Positions 29,752-38,898 are shown, counted from the stretch's first letter. The stretch: DNA of 64,000 nt from Chitinophagaceae bacterium (GCA_026415715.1 JAOAGO010000006.1:1-64000); one strand, 5' to 3'. The notes: generated from the letters alone by a model not told the origin. Numbers and translations: made by a program.

Positions 29752-30948
29752 TCACATTTGCGAAGACAATGCTTCCTCCAACGATTTCAGAATCCTGTCA
29801 CAGGCCATGCGTATCTGATCTTCTTCAATGATTAAGGGAGGAGAAATACGCATACATTCCGGCCTGAATAAAAACCAGTCAGTAATCACTCCGTTCTGAT
29901 AACAATAATGAATTATTTTCCTGCATTTTTCAGGCGAATCAAACTCTACGGCCATCCATAAACCGAAAGAATTGATTTTACGTATTTCGGGATGTTTCAA
30001 ATACTGATGAAAGAGCTGTTCTTTTTGTTTTACCTGTTCCATGTAAGCATGATTCTTCAGCGCCAGAAATGCTGCCATGCCGGTTGCGCAGCATAAAGGA
30101 TGCCCTCCGAAGGTGGTAATATGACCCAATACCGGATTTTCCGAAAGGCTGTTCATTATCTTTTTATCGCTTAGAAAAGCTCCTAAAGGTAGACCTCCAC
30201 CCAGCGCTTTTCCTAATAACAGAATATCAGGAGTGATGTCAAAATGTTCAAAAGCCCAGAGCTTTCCGGTTCTTCCAAAGCCGCTCTGAATTTCATCAAG
30301 AATGAGCAGTGCACCCGTTTCATAACATTTTTTTCGTAGTTTTTTCAACCATTCTTTTTCGGGCGCTAAAATTCCGGATTCAGCCTGAACGGTTTCGGCC
30401 ACTACGCAGGCGGTATATTCATCCACTTCGTCCAGTGCGGTAATATCATTGTACTTCAGATGCCAGACATCGGGCAATAACGGACGAAAGGCATTTCTCC
30501 AGTATTCATCGCCCATGAGGCTCAGCGCACCGTGTGTGCTTCCGTGATAGGAACGTTCAAAACACAGAATGCGGCTTCTTCCCGTATAACGCTTTGCTAA
30601 TTTGAGTGCTCCTTCGGTGGCCTCGGCGCCGGAGTTTGTAAAATATACACAGTTCAGATGTTCGGGCAGATGCTCCGTGAGAAGCTTTGCATATTGCACC
30701 TGAGGACTCTCCACGAATTCGCCGTAAACCATAACATGAAGATAAGCTTCAGACTGCCGGCGTAGGGCTTCCAGCACTTCGGGATGACCGTGCCCTACAT
30801 TTGCCACACTGATTCCGCCTATCAGGTCAATATAATGACGACCGCTTTTATCATAAATGTAACATCCTGCGGCATGTGAAATTTCCAATGCCGGCGGCGA
30901 GGGCGAAGTTTGCGCTATATGTCGGAAAAAAAGTTCACGTTCCGTCAT
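29752..30948 (-). CDS. Class III pyridoxal-phosphate aminotransferase
   Basis: ATG 30948 gives 398 residues; the frame also allows a TTG three codons earlier. PLP contacts are D218 (LILDEIQSGFGRTG) and the Schiff-base K247 (LLGKALGGGLP). FTNSGAEATEGALKLAKRYTGR and SYHGSTHGALS bind the cofactor phosphate. The family includes acetylornithine, ornithine and 4-aminobutyrate aminotransferases; Bacteroidota carry a clade like this of unsettled substrate. No arginine-synthesis gene is nearby, so argD is not assigned. GAAATTTG, close to a -7 box, ends 6 nt before the ATG. Confidence 0.9.
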   Translation of the reverse strand: MTERELFFRHIAQTSPSPPALEISHAAGCYIYDKSGRHYIDLIGGISVANVGHGHPEVLEALRRQSEAYLHVMVYGEFVESPQVQYAKLLTEHLPEHLNCVYFTNSGAEATEGALKLAKRYTGRSRILCFERSYHGSTHGALSLMGDEYWRNAFRPLLPDVWHLKYNDITALDEVDEYTACVVAETVQAESGILAPEKEWLKKLRKKCYETGALLILDEIQSGFGRTGKLWAFEHFDITPDILLLGKALGGGLPLGAFLSDKKIMNSLSENPVLGHITTFGGHPLCCATGMAAFLALKNHAYMEQVKQKEQLFHQYLKHPEIRKINSFGLWMAVEFDSPEKCRKIIHYCYQNGVITDWFLFRPECMRISPPLIIEEDQIRMACDRILKSLEEALSSQM

Positions 30949-31034
30949 TACCGGCAAATTTCGGGAATCCGAAACAGAGTGATGAATTTTTTGTGCTTTG
31001 AAAATTTTTTGAGATACTTTTTATTATATTATTT

Positions 31035-31099
31035 ATACCATCCGTAAAAAACAAGCAACCGGATATCAATAAAATTCGGGTAAAGAAGCCGGATGGTAT
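31035..31099. repeat. 10-bp inverted repeat with 45-nt spacer
   Basis: ATACCATCCG (31035-31044) is exactly complementary to CGGATGGTAT (31090-31099). An extra CGGAT at 31060-31064 could pair instead with the left arm, giving two exclusive folds. It lies 20 bp after the stop of the leftward barrel gene. No U-run follows, so it is not a standard terminator. Confidence 0.4.
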
Positions 31100-31118
31100 T
31101 ACTGTATAGGAATAAAAG

Positions 31119-32636
31119 TTATTTGTTTAACTGTACGCCCATTTTTATCCCGAAATCAAAGAGATGCTCGTTGATCGGGTATTTTTTTAAGAAACTGGAG
31201 AATAACTGATACCTGACCTGAGGACCTACCCGCCATCGGATTTTTCCTGTTTGCTGTTGGGTGAAAATTTCAACGCTTGAATTGACATTCATTCTCCGGA
31301 TAAGTGATGGCATTTCGGCATAATTTTTATAGTCGGAAGAGATCAGATATGCCCGGTTGTCTATAACAAAGGTAGGTTGTAATGAAGCGCCCATTCCGAT
31401 AAAATTCTTTTTATTTTCTGAAAACTTCTTCTCTACGCCGATTGGAATTCCGGCACTGAAGTAAAAGTTACGTAACCAGTTTTCCTTTATGCCATTTGTA
31501 TTCCGGAAACGGCTGATTGTGGAAACGTTTCGGTCACGAAGCGTAATGGTAGCTACTTCGTCTGGATGCTGAAATGCTTTTATATCATATTTGCTCACGC
31601 TGAACTGAAGTCCACCGGTCAGATTCCATTTTTCGGAAAGGACATAGGCCGATTTAATACCGATTTGAAATCCCATGTCGGGGCGGTGGTACACCATACT
31701 GTTAACGTCTGAAGCATAGGGCATAATACCTGCTGCGTTCATGGAAGCGCTGGTTGTAACATAAGCGTTCACCGAATTTTCGGCCAATGTTCGGTAACTT
31801 ATAGTGGGGGTAAAATACAATTGCCAAATCCAGGCTCTTTTAACTGATTTCACCTGAATTGATTCCTGATGTCTGTCGGGTATAAAAGGTAATGATTCTT
31901 GTTCACTGATTTGTTGTTCATTATTTTCCTCAGTAAATGCTGTTCGTGGCGTTTCCGTAGGGGTTTTGCTGAGGTGTAATTCTTCCGGATTCTGCATTTT
32001 TTCTTCAAGCAGATGAGCTGTCTGTGATTGCAGTTGATAATAATGGTTAGAAGCCGTCAGTCCCTCCGGTTGAGGAAATTGCTCCAATGCCGGTAATTCC
32101 TTGAATTCTTCAAAAGTTGCGGAAGCTTCGGCTGTTTGCACACCGGTATCGGAAGTTGAAACTGAAGAAGAAATTTCGGTACTGCTTTCTTCAACCGGAT
32201 TATTTACGGCATCAGAAAGATCAGAAATAATGGTCCGTGGCTTTGTTATATCAAATCGGGTAAAATCAGTATTAACAATCGTTGAATTTTGGATATTATC
32301 ATCTGTTGAAACGGGTGTTTTTGTATTTACCGCATTAGTGGAATATCCGGGAGTCCGGTTTTCAGAAAAATGATTTAAGGAAATATGATGAAGTTGTTGA
32401 TCCGGTAAGCGGATTGCGAATTGGTGAGAAAAAGATTCCCGACGTGATACATTACGCCATATCAGAAGCGATGTAATAACGATGAGGAATATCCAACCGT
32501 AGGTGTAATTTCGTTTACGCCGATGCAAAGACCTGTAAATACCTTCCCATACTTTTTCGGAAGGATGCATGCGGTACTGTTCCGCTTTTTCTTTCAGAAA
32601 TTTCTCAAAGTCACCGTTTTTCTTCAAATACTCCAT
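31119..32636 (-). CDS. Inner-membrane-anchored protein with C-terminal beta-barrel-like domain
   Basis: This 505-residue protein starts with about 45 charged residues that look cytoplasmic (HPSEKVWEGIYRSLHRRKR), followed by a membrane helix at 46-60 (WIFLIVITSLLIW). A Ser/Thr/Glu-rich linker of about 190 residues follows, then a strand-rich C-terminus of about 230 residues (TPTISYRTLAENSV, MGFQIGIKSAYVLSEKW, VGPQVRYQLF, ending FGIKMGVQLNK) like Bacteroidota outer-membrane barrels. It lies 47 bp after an ECF sigma gene, so the N-terminus is a plausible anti-sigma segment. An insertion spanning both membranes is inferred, not shown. Confidence 0.72.
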   Translation of the reverse strand: MEYLKKNGDFEKFLKEKAEQYRMHPSEKVWEGIYRSLHRRKRNYTYGWIFLIVITSLLIWRNVSRRESFSHQFAIRLPDQQLHHISLNHFSENRTPGYSTNAVNTKTPVSTDDNIQNSTIVNTDFTRFDITKPRTIISDLSDAVNNPVEESSTEISSSVSTSDTGVQTAEASATFEEFKELPALEQFPQPEGLTASNHYYQLQSQTAHLLEEKMQNPEELHLSKTPTETPRTAFTEENNEQQISEQESLPFIPDRHQESIQVKSVKRAWIWQLYFTPTISYRTLAENSVNAYVTTSASMNAAGIMPYASDVNSMVYHRPDMGFQIGIKSAYVLSEKWNLTGGLQFSVSKYDIKAFQHPDEVATITLRDRNVSTISRFRNTNGIKENWLRNFYFSAGIPIGVEKKFSENKKNFIGMGASLQPTFVIDNRAYLISSDYKNYAEMPSLIRRMNVNSSVEIFTQQQTGKIRWRVGPQVRYQLFSSFLKKYPINEHLFDFGIKMGVQLNK

Positions 32637-32683
32637 AGTTCTGTCATTTTATCCTGAAAGACAGGAAGGGTACGAAAAAATTT

Positions 32684-33262
32684 TTATCTGAACATTACAT
32701 TCATCAGCCAGTTTTCTTTTTTGGGTTTTTGTATGATTTTTTTCCGTATCAAAATCTCTTCCAGCATAGCTCTGGCCCGGGTATATTGGCTCCGGCTGGT
32801 ACTTTCCTCTATATCCAGCATTTCTGCAATTTCTTTATGACTGTATCCTTCAATGGCGTAAAGATTCAGCACCGTTCGATAACCGATTGGCAGGGCCCTG
32901 ATACATTCCACAATCTGCTTGGCGTGAATAATGGCCGGAACTGCTTCTTCACGGGTGTGCACACCCGAAGCGAAAGCAATATCCAGGTTGTCATTAAATT
33001 TTTTGTTTCTCTTCAGGATATTGATACAGGTATGAACAATAATTTTACGAATCCAACCTTCGAAAGAGCCTCTTCCTTCGTAGGTATGAATCTGAGAAAA
33101 TACCTTTATAAATCCTTCCTGCAACATATCCTCAGCATCCTCTTTGCTTTGGGCAAACCGGTAGCAAACGGCCAGCATTTTGGAACAAAACCGGTTATAC
33201 AACTCCCTCTGGGCAGTTGCATCATTGATTATACAGCCTTTGATTATGGCTTCCTCGGTCAT
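32684..33262 (-). CDS. ECF-type RNA polymerase sigma factor
   Basis: The 192-residue protein has sigma region 2 (YRFAQSKEDAEDMLQEGFIKVF, residues 34-55, and the -10 recognition helix with GRGSFEGWIRKIIVHTCIN) and region 4 (LPIGYRTVLNLYAIEGYSHKEIAEMLDIEESTSRSQYTRAR), with no other domain. It would direct polymerase to a small regulon. The following gene encodes an anchored protein that may bind it. PorX, encoded in this window, is known to act through an ECF factor (SigP) elsewhere; whether this is that factor cannot be decided here. Confidence 0.93.
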   Translation of the reverse strand: MTEEAIIKGCIINDATAQRELYNRFCSKMLAVCYRFAQSKEDAEDMLQEGFIKVFSQIHTYEGRGSFEGWIRKIIVHTCINILKRNKKFNDNLDIAFASGVHTREEAVPAIIHAKQIVECIRALPIGYRTVLNLYAIEGYSHKEIAEMLDIEESTSRSQYTRARAMLEEILIRKKIIQKPKKENWLMNVMFR

Positions 33263-33368
33263 AAAATTCCTTTGGTTGCCCGTAAATTAGACAATTTTCC
33301 GGGAATAATGCTGCAAAAACTGCAAATTTTTTATAAAAATTGCCAAAAACTAACAGCCGGATGAATTA

Positions 33369-35594
33369 CTACCATTTCGTTCTGACGGCCAGAATAAAGT
33401 TTCTTCCCGGTGCCGAAAATCCTGATGCGAAATACCGATAGTTTCTGTCCAGTATATTTTCAACGGCTGCCTGAAGCTGAACGTACTTTCCGATGTTTAC
33501 ATGCCCTCTCCAGTTCAGGGTCATCCAGGAAGGCATTCCGTCCGGCGTGGCATATTGCAAATTATCTTCTCCAAACGGATTATAATCTTTAAGACGCTTC
33601 CAGCCGTTAAAAAGAACAAATAGTTCGGTTCCGAATTTTGCTTTTTCGTACATCAGGCTTGTTTTGCCGTACAATGGAGGGATATGACTTTGCGGTATTT
33701 CTGTTCCGTCATAATTCGCAATTCTTCCCCGTGTATAAGTCACAGTGCTGGTAAAGGAAAGATAGCGGGAAAAATCCATTTTTGTGCTGGCATTAAATCC
33801 ATAAGTGCGTCCTTTATTAAGATTCTGGTTTGCAAAAACGGCGCTTTTTACTCCGTTGTAAATTATAGAGTCTTGTCCGTTTAGCTTGAAGGGTGCAGGC
33901 ACTATAGCATTCCGAAAGAGCGTATAAAATCCGGTTAGTTCAATCATGAATTTTCCGTCAAACGTTTTTTGTATGGTTACATCGGCATTATAGGTATATT
34001 CGGGTTTGATGTCGGCATTCGGAACAAAGATTCTTCGGGCAACCGAAAAGTCAAAAATTTTCACGAGATCATCAATATTCGGTGAGCGAAATGCCGAGGA
34101 TAAGCCGAAACGTAAGCTTGTGTTGCGGCCGGGATTGTAGATGATTCCGGCATTACCTGTTAACGCCAGATGATCCTGTTTGTATTGCGTTACCGGCAAA
34201 TTAAAAAAGGAATTATCTATTACGTTGGACCGAAGGGTTACGCTTTGCAAACGCAAACCGTCGTTCAGTACCCATTTCCCGTCTGACGATTTGTAGATAT
34301 GCTGTGCAAACACGGCCATGTAGTTCATTTTATTTTTTCCGTCCGGATAGCGGGTATCCAGTTTTGTTACGGCGCCCGTATTCAGATTGGTCCGCGAGGC
34401 TCTGGATTTCACATCATTGAACTGTCCGTCAATTCCGGCAGTGAGTTCGTGTTGTTTCCATAATTTACGGCCGTCGATAACAAAACCCCAGACTTTAACC
34501 CGTTCTCTGCGGCTGTCAAACCGGTCGTAACGCCGATATTCTCTCTGTTGCCGGCTTTCTTCCAGATCCTGATAGTTTATGTTTACCTTGATTTCTTCCA
34601 TGAACGACGAGGGTTTGTATCTGAATTCATAAGCGCTGAGTAATCTTTTTTGCGGGCCGTAATACCATTGTGCCCAGCGAAGGGTTGTGCCGATAGCACC
34701 TCCGAAATTGCGTTTATCCTGTAAACGGTCATATCGGGGTATATTCGTGCTGGTGGAATATTGAACATTGAGCAGATGCGATATACGCTCGGAGGGCTTG
34801 AATAACAGCTTTTGCATAACATCCCATTGCTTATAGCCGGAATATTTCTGTATCCGTGTGTCTTTATTGGCAATTACCGAATCCCGGAAACCGAAAAATG
34901 CTATCAATGAGTCGCGACGGCCGAACGTAGGATATCGGGAAGGATAGCGACTGCCCATCTTCATATCGCCGAAATCGCTGAAGGTAAATGAGGAAAGCCA
35001 GGCGATTTTTTTTCCACCTATACTCAGGTCGCCGTGAATGGTTTTTTCATGATTGGCCGTACTGTACCGGCTGAATGCCGAACCGGTTACCAACGTTTTT
35101 TCTGTTTTGGATAAAACGGGCGATTTGGTTTGAAGATGTACAATTCCGCCCAGCGCATCGCTGCCGTAAAGTGTGGAAGAGGGGCCATACAAAATTTCCA
35201 CTCTTTCGAGCATATTCTGATCTATGGTAATTACATTTTGCAAATGCCCTGCACGAAATATTGCCGTATTGTGCCTAATCCCGTCAATGACCAGTAAAAC
35301 CCTGCTGGCTTCATAACCCCGAATATTAGGACTACTCCCCCCCTGCTGACTCTTCTGAACAAAAAGTTTTCCGCTCAGTATCAATAAGTCGCCCGTGTTT
35401 TGACCGTTAAAGCGGGCTATCTGACGAGCTGTAATCACATCAATTTTTTGTACAAGATTTTTTTGTTTTTCAGGATATTTCATGGAGTAAACAACCGCTT
35501 CTTCCAGTTCTTTTTCTGCCGAAACGGTATCTTTCTGAGCATCAGATCTGAAAATAAAATGAACAGCCACAAAAAGCAGCAAATATTTTTTCAT
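33369..35594 (-). CDS. TonB-dependent outer membrane receptor
   Basis: The 741-residue protein has a signal peptide (residues 1-19, ending SDA-Q), a plug domain (VITARQIARFNGQNTGDLLILSG, NIRGYEASRVLLVIDGIRHN, VEILYGPSSTLYGSDALGGIVHL) and a 22-stranded barrel ending with FILAVRTKW. The plug resembles haemin/haemoglobin or metal receptors more than the SusC type, and the usual N-terminal carboxypeptidase-like repeat is absent. It is downstream of a CxxCH haem-binding protein gene and a small membrane protein gene on the same strand, so haem or a metal is a reasonable substrate guess. Sigma and anchored-barrel genes follow. Confidence 0.92.
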   Translation of the reverse strand: MKKYLLLFVAVHFIFRSDAQKDTVSAEKELEEAVVYSMKYPEKQKNLVQKIDVITARQIARFNGQNTGDLLILSGKLFVQKSQQGGSSPNIRGYEASRVLLVIDGIRHNTAIFRAGHLQNVITIDQNMLERVEILYGPSSTLYGSDALGGIVHLQTKSPVLSKTEKTLVTGSAFSRYSTANHEKTIHGDLSIGGKKIAWLSSFTFSDFGDMKMGSRYPSRYPTFGRRDSLIAFFGFRDSVIANKDTRIQKYSGYKQWDVMQKLLFKPSERISHLLNVQYSTSTNIPRYDRLQDKRNFGGAIGTTLRWAQWYYGPQKRLLSAYEFRYKPSSFMEEIKVNINYQDLEESRQQREYRRYDRFDSRRERVKVWGFVIDGRKLWKQHELTAGIDGQFNDVKSRASRTNLNTGAVTKLDTRYPDGKNKMNYMAVFAQHIYKSSDGKWVLNDGLRLQSVTLRSNVIDNSFFNLPVTQYKQDHLALTGNAGIIYNPGRNTSLRFGLSSAFRSPNIDDLVKIFDFSVARRIFVPNADIKPEYTYNADVTIQKTFDGKFMIELTGFYTLFRNAIVPAPFKLNGQDSIIYNGVKSAVFANQNLNKGRTYGFNASTKMDFSRYLSFTSTVTYTRGRIANYDGTEIPQSHIPPLYGKTSLMYEKAKFGTELFVLFNGWKRLKDYNPFGEDNLQYATPDGMPSWMTLNWRGHVNIGKYVQLQAAVENILDRNYRYFASGFSAPGRNFILAVRTKW

Positions 35595-35661
35595 AACTAT
35601 TGCTTTTGGTTTTTAAATAATAAAATGATGAAAGGCATCTATTGACATACAGATGCATGCC

Positions 35662-36183
35662 TCAAAACAATGAGATAGATTCGGATGAGAAATTCCAGGG
35701 CGGCTGTTCCGTTACTCCTACAAAAGTGTTATGTAGAGGATAAGTATTTACCGGGAAAAAAATTTCTCTGGGTTGTTTAAAACATAAAATTTCGTGGTGG
35801 ATACTTTGATAAGCGCCCAAAAGATGAAGAATATGAATCAGAAATTTTACCGTTCGGGAATGGTCTTCGTTCTTCATGAGCTGTTTATGCCATTCTGTTT
35901 CTTCGTCATCAAATAAGCCTTTGAGCCGGATGCTGTTGTTATCTGAATACACGATTTCTTTTACATCAAAAAAACGCCCTCCGATTATGGCTTCTTTGTT
36001 TTTTTTTATCCAGATCAGATCGTTTTGGCTTACGGTAATCGTTTGGATATTTTCTTTTTCGAGTTTTTCTTCGATGGCCTTTTTCATCATGTGTAAACGC
36101 AGATAAAACCAAAACGGACTCAAAAGACCGGCAGTTAAAATGAACAGAAATAAACATGCATATTGGTTTTGTCTGCGTTTCAT
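35662..36183 (-). CDS. Membrane-anchored hypothetical protein
   Basis: This 173-residue protein has one N-terminal membrane helix (CLFLFILTAGLLSPFWFYL, residues 9-28) and a soluble part with strand-turn patterns (KEAIIGGRFFDVKEIVYSDNNSIRLKGLFDDEE) and a His-rich segment (FLIHILHLLGAYQSIHHEILCF). The N-terminus is not a cleavable-looking signal. I recall similar small proteins beside metal-related TonB receptors in Bacteroidota but can name no family. It lies between the CxxCH gene (26 bp) and the receptor (67 bp). Its own TAAATTTG box lies 16 nt upstream. Confidence 0.6.
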   Translation of the reverse strand: MKRRQNQYACLFLFILTAGLLSPFWFYLRLHMMKKAIEEKLEKENIQTITVSQNDLIWIKKNKEAIIGGRFFDVKEIVYSDNNSIRLKGLFDDEETEWHKQLMKNEDHSRTVKFLIHILHLLGAYQSIHHEILCFKQPREIFFPVNTYPLHNTFVGVTEQPPWNFSSESISLF

Positions 36184-36199
36184 TCTGAAAGGAGTACTG

Positions 36200-36207
36200 C
36201 AAATTTA
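36200..36207 (-). promoter_or_regulatory. Candidate internal -7 box before the receptor genes
   Basis: On the minus strand TAAATTTG matches TAnnTTTG, 16 nt before the ATG at 36183 and just after the cytochrome-like gene ends. It could uncouple the receptor pair from gpmI. Confidence 0.4.
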
Positions 36208-36209
36208 TA

Positions 36210-36695
36210 TTAATTTGTTTTATGAAGGCTGTCGGCAGGGTAGCGGGCTTTCATTGTATCCATAACCGACTGAGCCCATTTGGTGAGCTGGATTCGCTGT
36301 TCGGTGCTAAGCCGCGCCTTTTTATGCATCCACAGATAAGAGGATAAAGGCATTTCTTCTTCTTTCACCACTTCAATAATTTCTTCCATTTTGTGATATT
36401 GATAACGCATCGGAAGGCTGGTAAATTCATCAAAATTCAAATGCTCTTTTCCTTCCACGATGTGATGGTTCAGCCACCAATGTACAGGTTGAATGCGTGA
36501 ATACCAGGGATATCGGGTATTGTTTGAGTGGCAATCCATACAAGATTCTTTCAATAAAGAATGAACGGTATCGGGAACCGGGAAAGCCTTACCGATGAAG
36601 GCCGGTTGAATACCGGAAGAAGAATTTTTACGGGGATGTATAAACTGGATGACCACAAAAACGGCCAGTAATACCCATAATATTTTTTTTACCAT
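36210..36695 (-). CDS. Haem-binding domain protein (single CxxCH)
   Basis: The 161-residue protein has an N-terminal membrane anchor (residues 4-19) and one c-type haem motif, C52-M-D-C55-H56 (KESCMDCHSNNTRYPWYSRIQP). The sequence after the motif, PVHWWLNHHIVEGKEHLNFDEF, is characteristic of the Bacteroidota haem-binding domain family (Haem_bd). It is presumably periplasmic, anchored to the inner membrane, with a covalent haem. Electron partner unknown. It begins 11 bp after gpmI and precedes a TonB receptor, so the cluster may serve haem or metal handling. Confidence 0.88.
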   Translation of the reverse strand: MVKKILWVLLAVFVVIQFIHPRKNSSSGIQPAFIGKAFPVPDTVHSLLKESCMDCHSNNTRYPWYSRIQPVHWWLNHHIVEGKEHLNFDEFTSLPMRYQYHKMEEIIEVVKEEEMPLSSYLWMHKKARLSTEQRIQLTKWAQSVMDTMKARYPADSLHKTN

Positions 36696-36706
36696 AAGAA
36701 AAAATT

Positions 36707-38242
36707 TTAATTCAAAGGATCAATCAGAATATTTCCGGTCATTTCGGCCGGAACGGGTAGTTTCATAAAGGTAAGGATGGTTGGGGCAATATCACCCAGT
36801 TTCCCGGGTTTGATTGTTCCCCTCCATTCCTTGTCAATTATAAAAAAGGGCACGGGATTCAGCGTATGGGCGGTATTTGGCGTACCGTCTTCATTAATCA
36901 TATAGTCGGCATTGCCATGATCGGCTGTGAGAAAAACCGTGTAATTTTTTTTCAATGCTGCGCTCACTATTTTTTCCACGCAACGATCCACGGTTTCAAC
37001 AGCTTTTATGGCCGCTTCCCATACGCCGGTATGCCCAACCATATCGGGATTGGCATAATTCATACACAAAAAGTCAAAAGTTGAATTTTCGATTTCCGGT
37101 AAAACGGCATCGGTGAGTTCATAGGCGCTCATTTCGGGCTTCAGGTCGTAGGTAGCCACTTTGGGCGAGGGCACCAGGATGCGCCTTTCGCCCGGAAAAG
37201 GATTTTCCCGACCGCCGCTGAAAAAGAACGTTACATGAGGATATTTCTCCGTTTCGGCGGCCCTGAGCTGTTTCAGCGAATGTTGTGCCAGCACTTCGCC
37301 CAGCGTATTGTTGAGATTTTCATTTTCGAAGATAACATTTACGTTTTTGAAGGTTTTGTCATACTCTGTCATGGTGGTGTAATGCAGCGGCAGCCTGAAC
37401 ATGTTGTGTTCGGGAAAATCCTGCTGAGTCAGCGCCATGGTGATTTCACGGCATCTGTCCGTTCGGAAATTAAAACAGATAACCGCATCCTGCGGCTGAA
37501 TTGGTGCCACCGGAGTTCCTTTGGTATCAGTAAACACAACGGGGCGGATAAATTCGTCGGTAATATTTTGCCCGTAGGAATTCCGGATAGCCTGAAGCGG
37601 GTCAGTTTCCATAATTCCAACACCTCTGACCATGGCATCATAGGCCAGTTTGATTCGCTCCCAGCGCTTATCTCTGTCCATGGCATAATATCTGCCGCTG
37701 AGGGAGGCCACTTTACCCACCGTTTGCTTCATGTGTTGTAGCAGTTCTTCCATAAAACCCAGCCCGCTTTTCGGATCACAATCCCTGCCGTCGGTAAAAG
37801 CATGAACATATACTTCACGGAGGTTATGTTGAGCACATATATCAAGGATAGCTTTCAGATGGCGGATATGCGAATGCACTCCCCCGTCGCTCACCAGGCC
37901 TAATAAATGAAGTGGTTTGCCTTGTGTTTTGGCATATTGCAGGGCAGATAAAAGTACAGGGTTAGAAGCAAACGAGCCGGTACGGATAGCTACGTTAATG
38001 CGCTCCAGTTCCTGATACACAATCCGGCCGGCGCCCAGGTTGAGATGGCCCACTTCCGAATTTCCCATTTGTCCCTCAGGAAGACCAACGGCTTCGCCGC
38101 ATGTAATAAGTGTTGTATTCGGAAACTTTTTATATAATGAGTCGGTAAAAGGCACATGGGCATTTTTAATAGCATCGGCCGAAGCAACTTTTCCCAACCC
38201 CCAGCCGTCCATAATAAGCAGAATTATTTTTTTATTGTTCAT
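36707..38242 (-). CDS. gpmI: Phosphoglycerate mutase, cofactor-independent
   Basis: The 511-residue metalloenzyme interconverts 3- and 2-phosphoglycerate in glycolysis and gluconeogenesis. The phosphatase domain carries the nucleophile S62 (MGNSEVGHLNLGAGR) and metal motifs MDGWG at 11-15 and TADHGNAD near 450. The inserted transferase domain includes HAFTDGRDCDPKSG. Length and motifs fit GpmI fully. It heads a leftward row with the CxxCH gene after 11 bp, an unexpected partner. No -7 box is clear in the gap to the divergent DUF4783 gene. Confidence 0.96.
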   Translation of the reverse strand: MNNKKIILLIMDGWGLGKVASADAIKNAHVPFTDSLYKKFPNTTLITCGEAVGLPEGQMGNSEVGHLNLGAGRIVYQELERINVAIRTGSFASNPVLLSALQYAKTQGKPLHLLGLVSDGGVHSHIRHLKAILDICAQHNLREVYVHAFTDGRDCDPKSGLGFMEELLQHMKQTVGKVASLSGRYYAMDRDKRWERIKLAYDAMVRGVGIMETDPLQAIRNSYGQNITDEFIRPVVFTDTKGTPVAPIQPQDAVICFNFRTDRCREITMALTQQDFPEHNMFRLPLHYTTMTEYDKTFKNVNVIFENENLNNTLGEVLAQHSLKQLRAAETEKYPHVTFFFSGGRENPFPGERRILVPSPKVATYDLKPEMSAYELTDAVLPEIENSTFDFLCMNYANPDMVGHTGVWEAAIKAVETVDRCVEKIVSAALKKNYTVFLTADHGNADYMINEDGTPNTAHTLNPVPFFIIDKEWRGTIKPGKLGDIAPTILTFMKLPVPAEMTGNILIDPLN

Positions 38243-38338
38243 AAGTTATACCGACCAGTTAAAATCAGCAACGGAATTATACACTTCGAAAAAAATTTAA
38301 GTAAAACTACGTATTTGTTGTGCAAAGAAATCCAATAT

Positions 38339-38367
38339 TTTGAAATCAAAAAGTTTTATTAAATTTG
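38339..38367 (+). promoter_or_regulatory. Promoter of the DUF4783 gene
   Basis: TTTG (38339-38342), 17 nt and TAAATTTG (38360-38367) give both promoter elements. The predicted leader is about 57 nt, to the ATG at 38430. Confidence 0.6.
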
Positions 38368-38429
38368 AATAAACAGAGATAACTCCGATAAGAGTGCCGG
38401 CACTATCGTAAAACCTTTAAAGCTGGTCT

Positions 38430-38822
38430 ATGAAAAAAATGTACATCATATTGCTGTCGTTATTTGCCGTAACGTTTTCCTCTTTTGCTTTGCAAAATGT
38501 GATAGACAGTGTTGTTACTGCCTTAAAAGCAGGAAATGCAACTGAACTGGGCCGCCATTTTGATGAATATGTAGAGCTGGTACTTCCCGACAGAAACGAT
38601 CATTACAGTAAAGCACAGGCCGAACTGATTGTGAAAGATTTTTTTGAACAAAATAAGGTCAGAGGATTTACCTTAAAGCACAAAGGCGAATCGCCGGGAG
38701 GCGGACACTACTGCATCGGATTGCTGGAAACTCAGAACGGGAATTACAGAACTAATGTGTTTCTGAAATTAAGGTCTGCCAGAGAGGTGATTAAGGAAAT
38801 CCGCTTTCAGGCTATAGAATAA
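38430..38822 (+). CDS. DUF4783 domain exported protein
   Basis: The 130-residue protein has a signal peptide (YIILLSLFAVTFSSFA, cleavage near 20) and a compact domain with an NTF2-like look: DSVVTALKAGNATELGRHFDEYVELVLPD, then YSKAQAELIVKDFFEQN, and a beta-strand ending (NGNYRTNVFLKLRSAREVIKEIRF). The HFDEYVEL pattern is typical of DUF4783, found widely in Bacteroidota near nadC. No catalytic role is known. It is followed by nadC after 76 bp. Confidence 0.85.
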   Translation: MKKMYIILLSLFAVTFSSFALQNVIDSVVTALKAGNATELGRHFDEYVELVLPDRNDHYSKAQAELIVKDFFEQNKVRGFTLKHKGESPGGGHYCIGLLETQNGNYRTNVFLKLRSAREVIKEIRFQAIE

Positions 38823-38885
38823 TTTTATTTAATTCCGCAATTCTTCTGCTTTAATATTTTCTCTCTCTTCTGCCCCTTATTATGC

Positions 38886-38893
38886 TACATTTG
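38886..38893 (+). promoter_or_regulatory. -7 box 5 nt before nadC (predicted leaderless)
   Basis: TACATTTG matches TAnnTTTG exactly and is followed by CAGAA and the ATG at 38899. No TTTG is present at the expected -33 position. A transcript from here would begin within one or two bases of the start codon. Confidence 0.5.
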
Positions 38894-38898
38894 CAGAA

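Noticed and set aside
29752..30948. Assignment as acetylornithine aminotransferase (argD)
   Set aside because: The fold fits but there is no arginine-synthesis neighbour and class III members cannot be told apart by these motifs alone.
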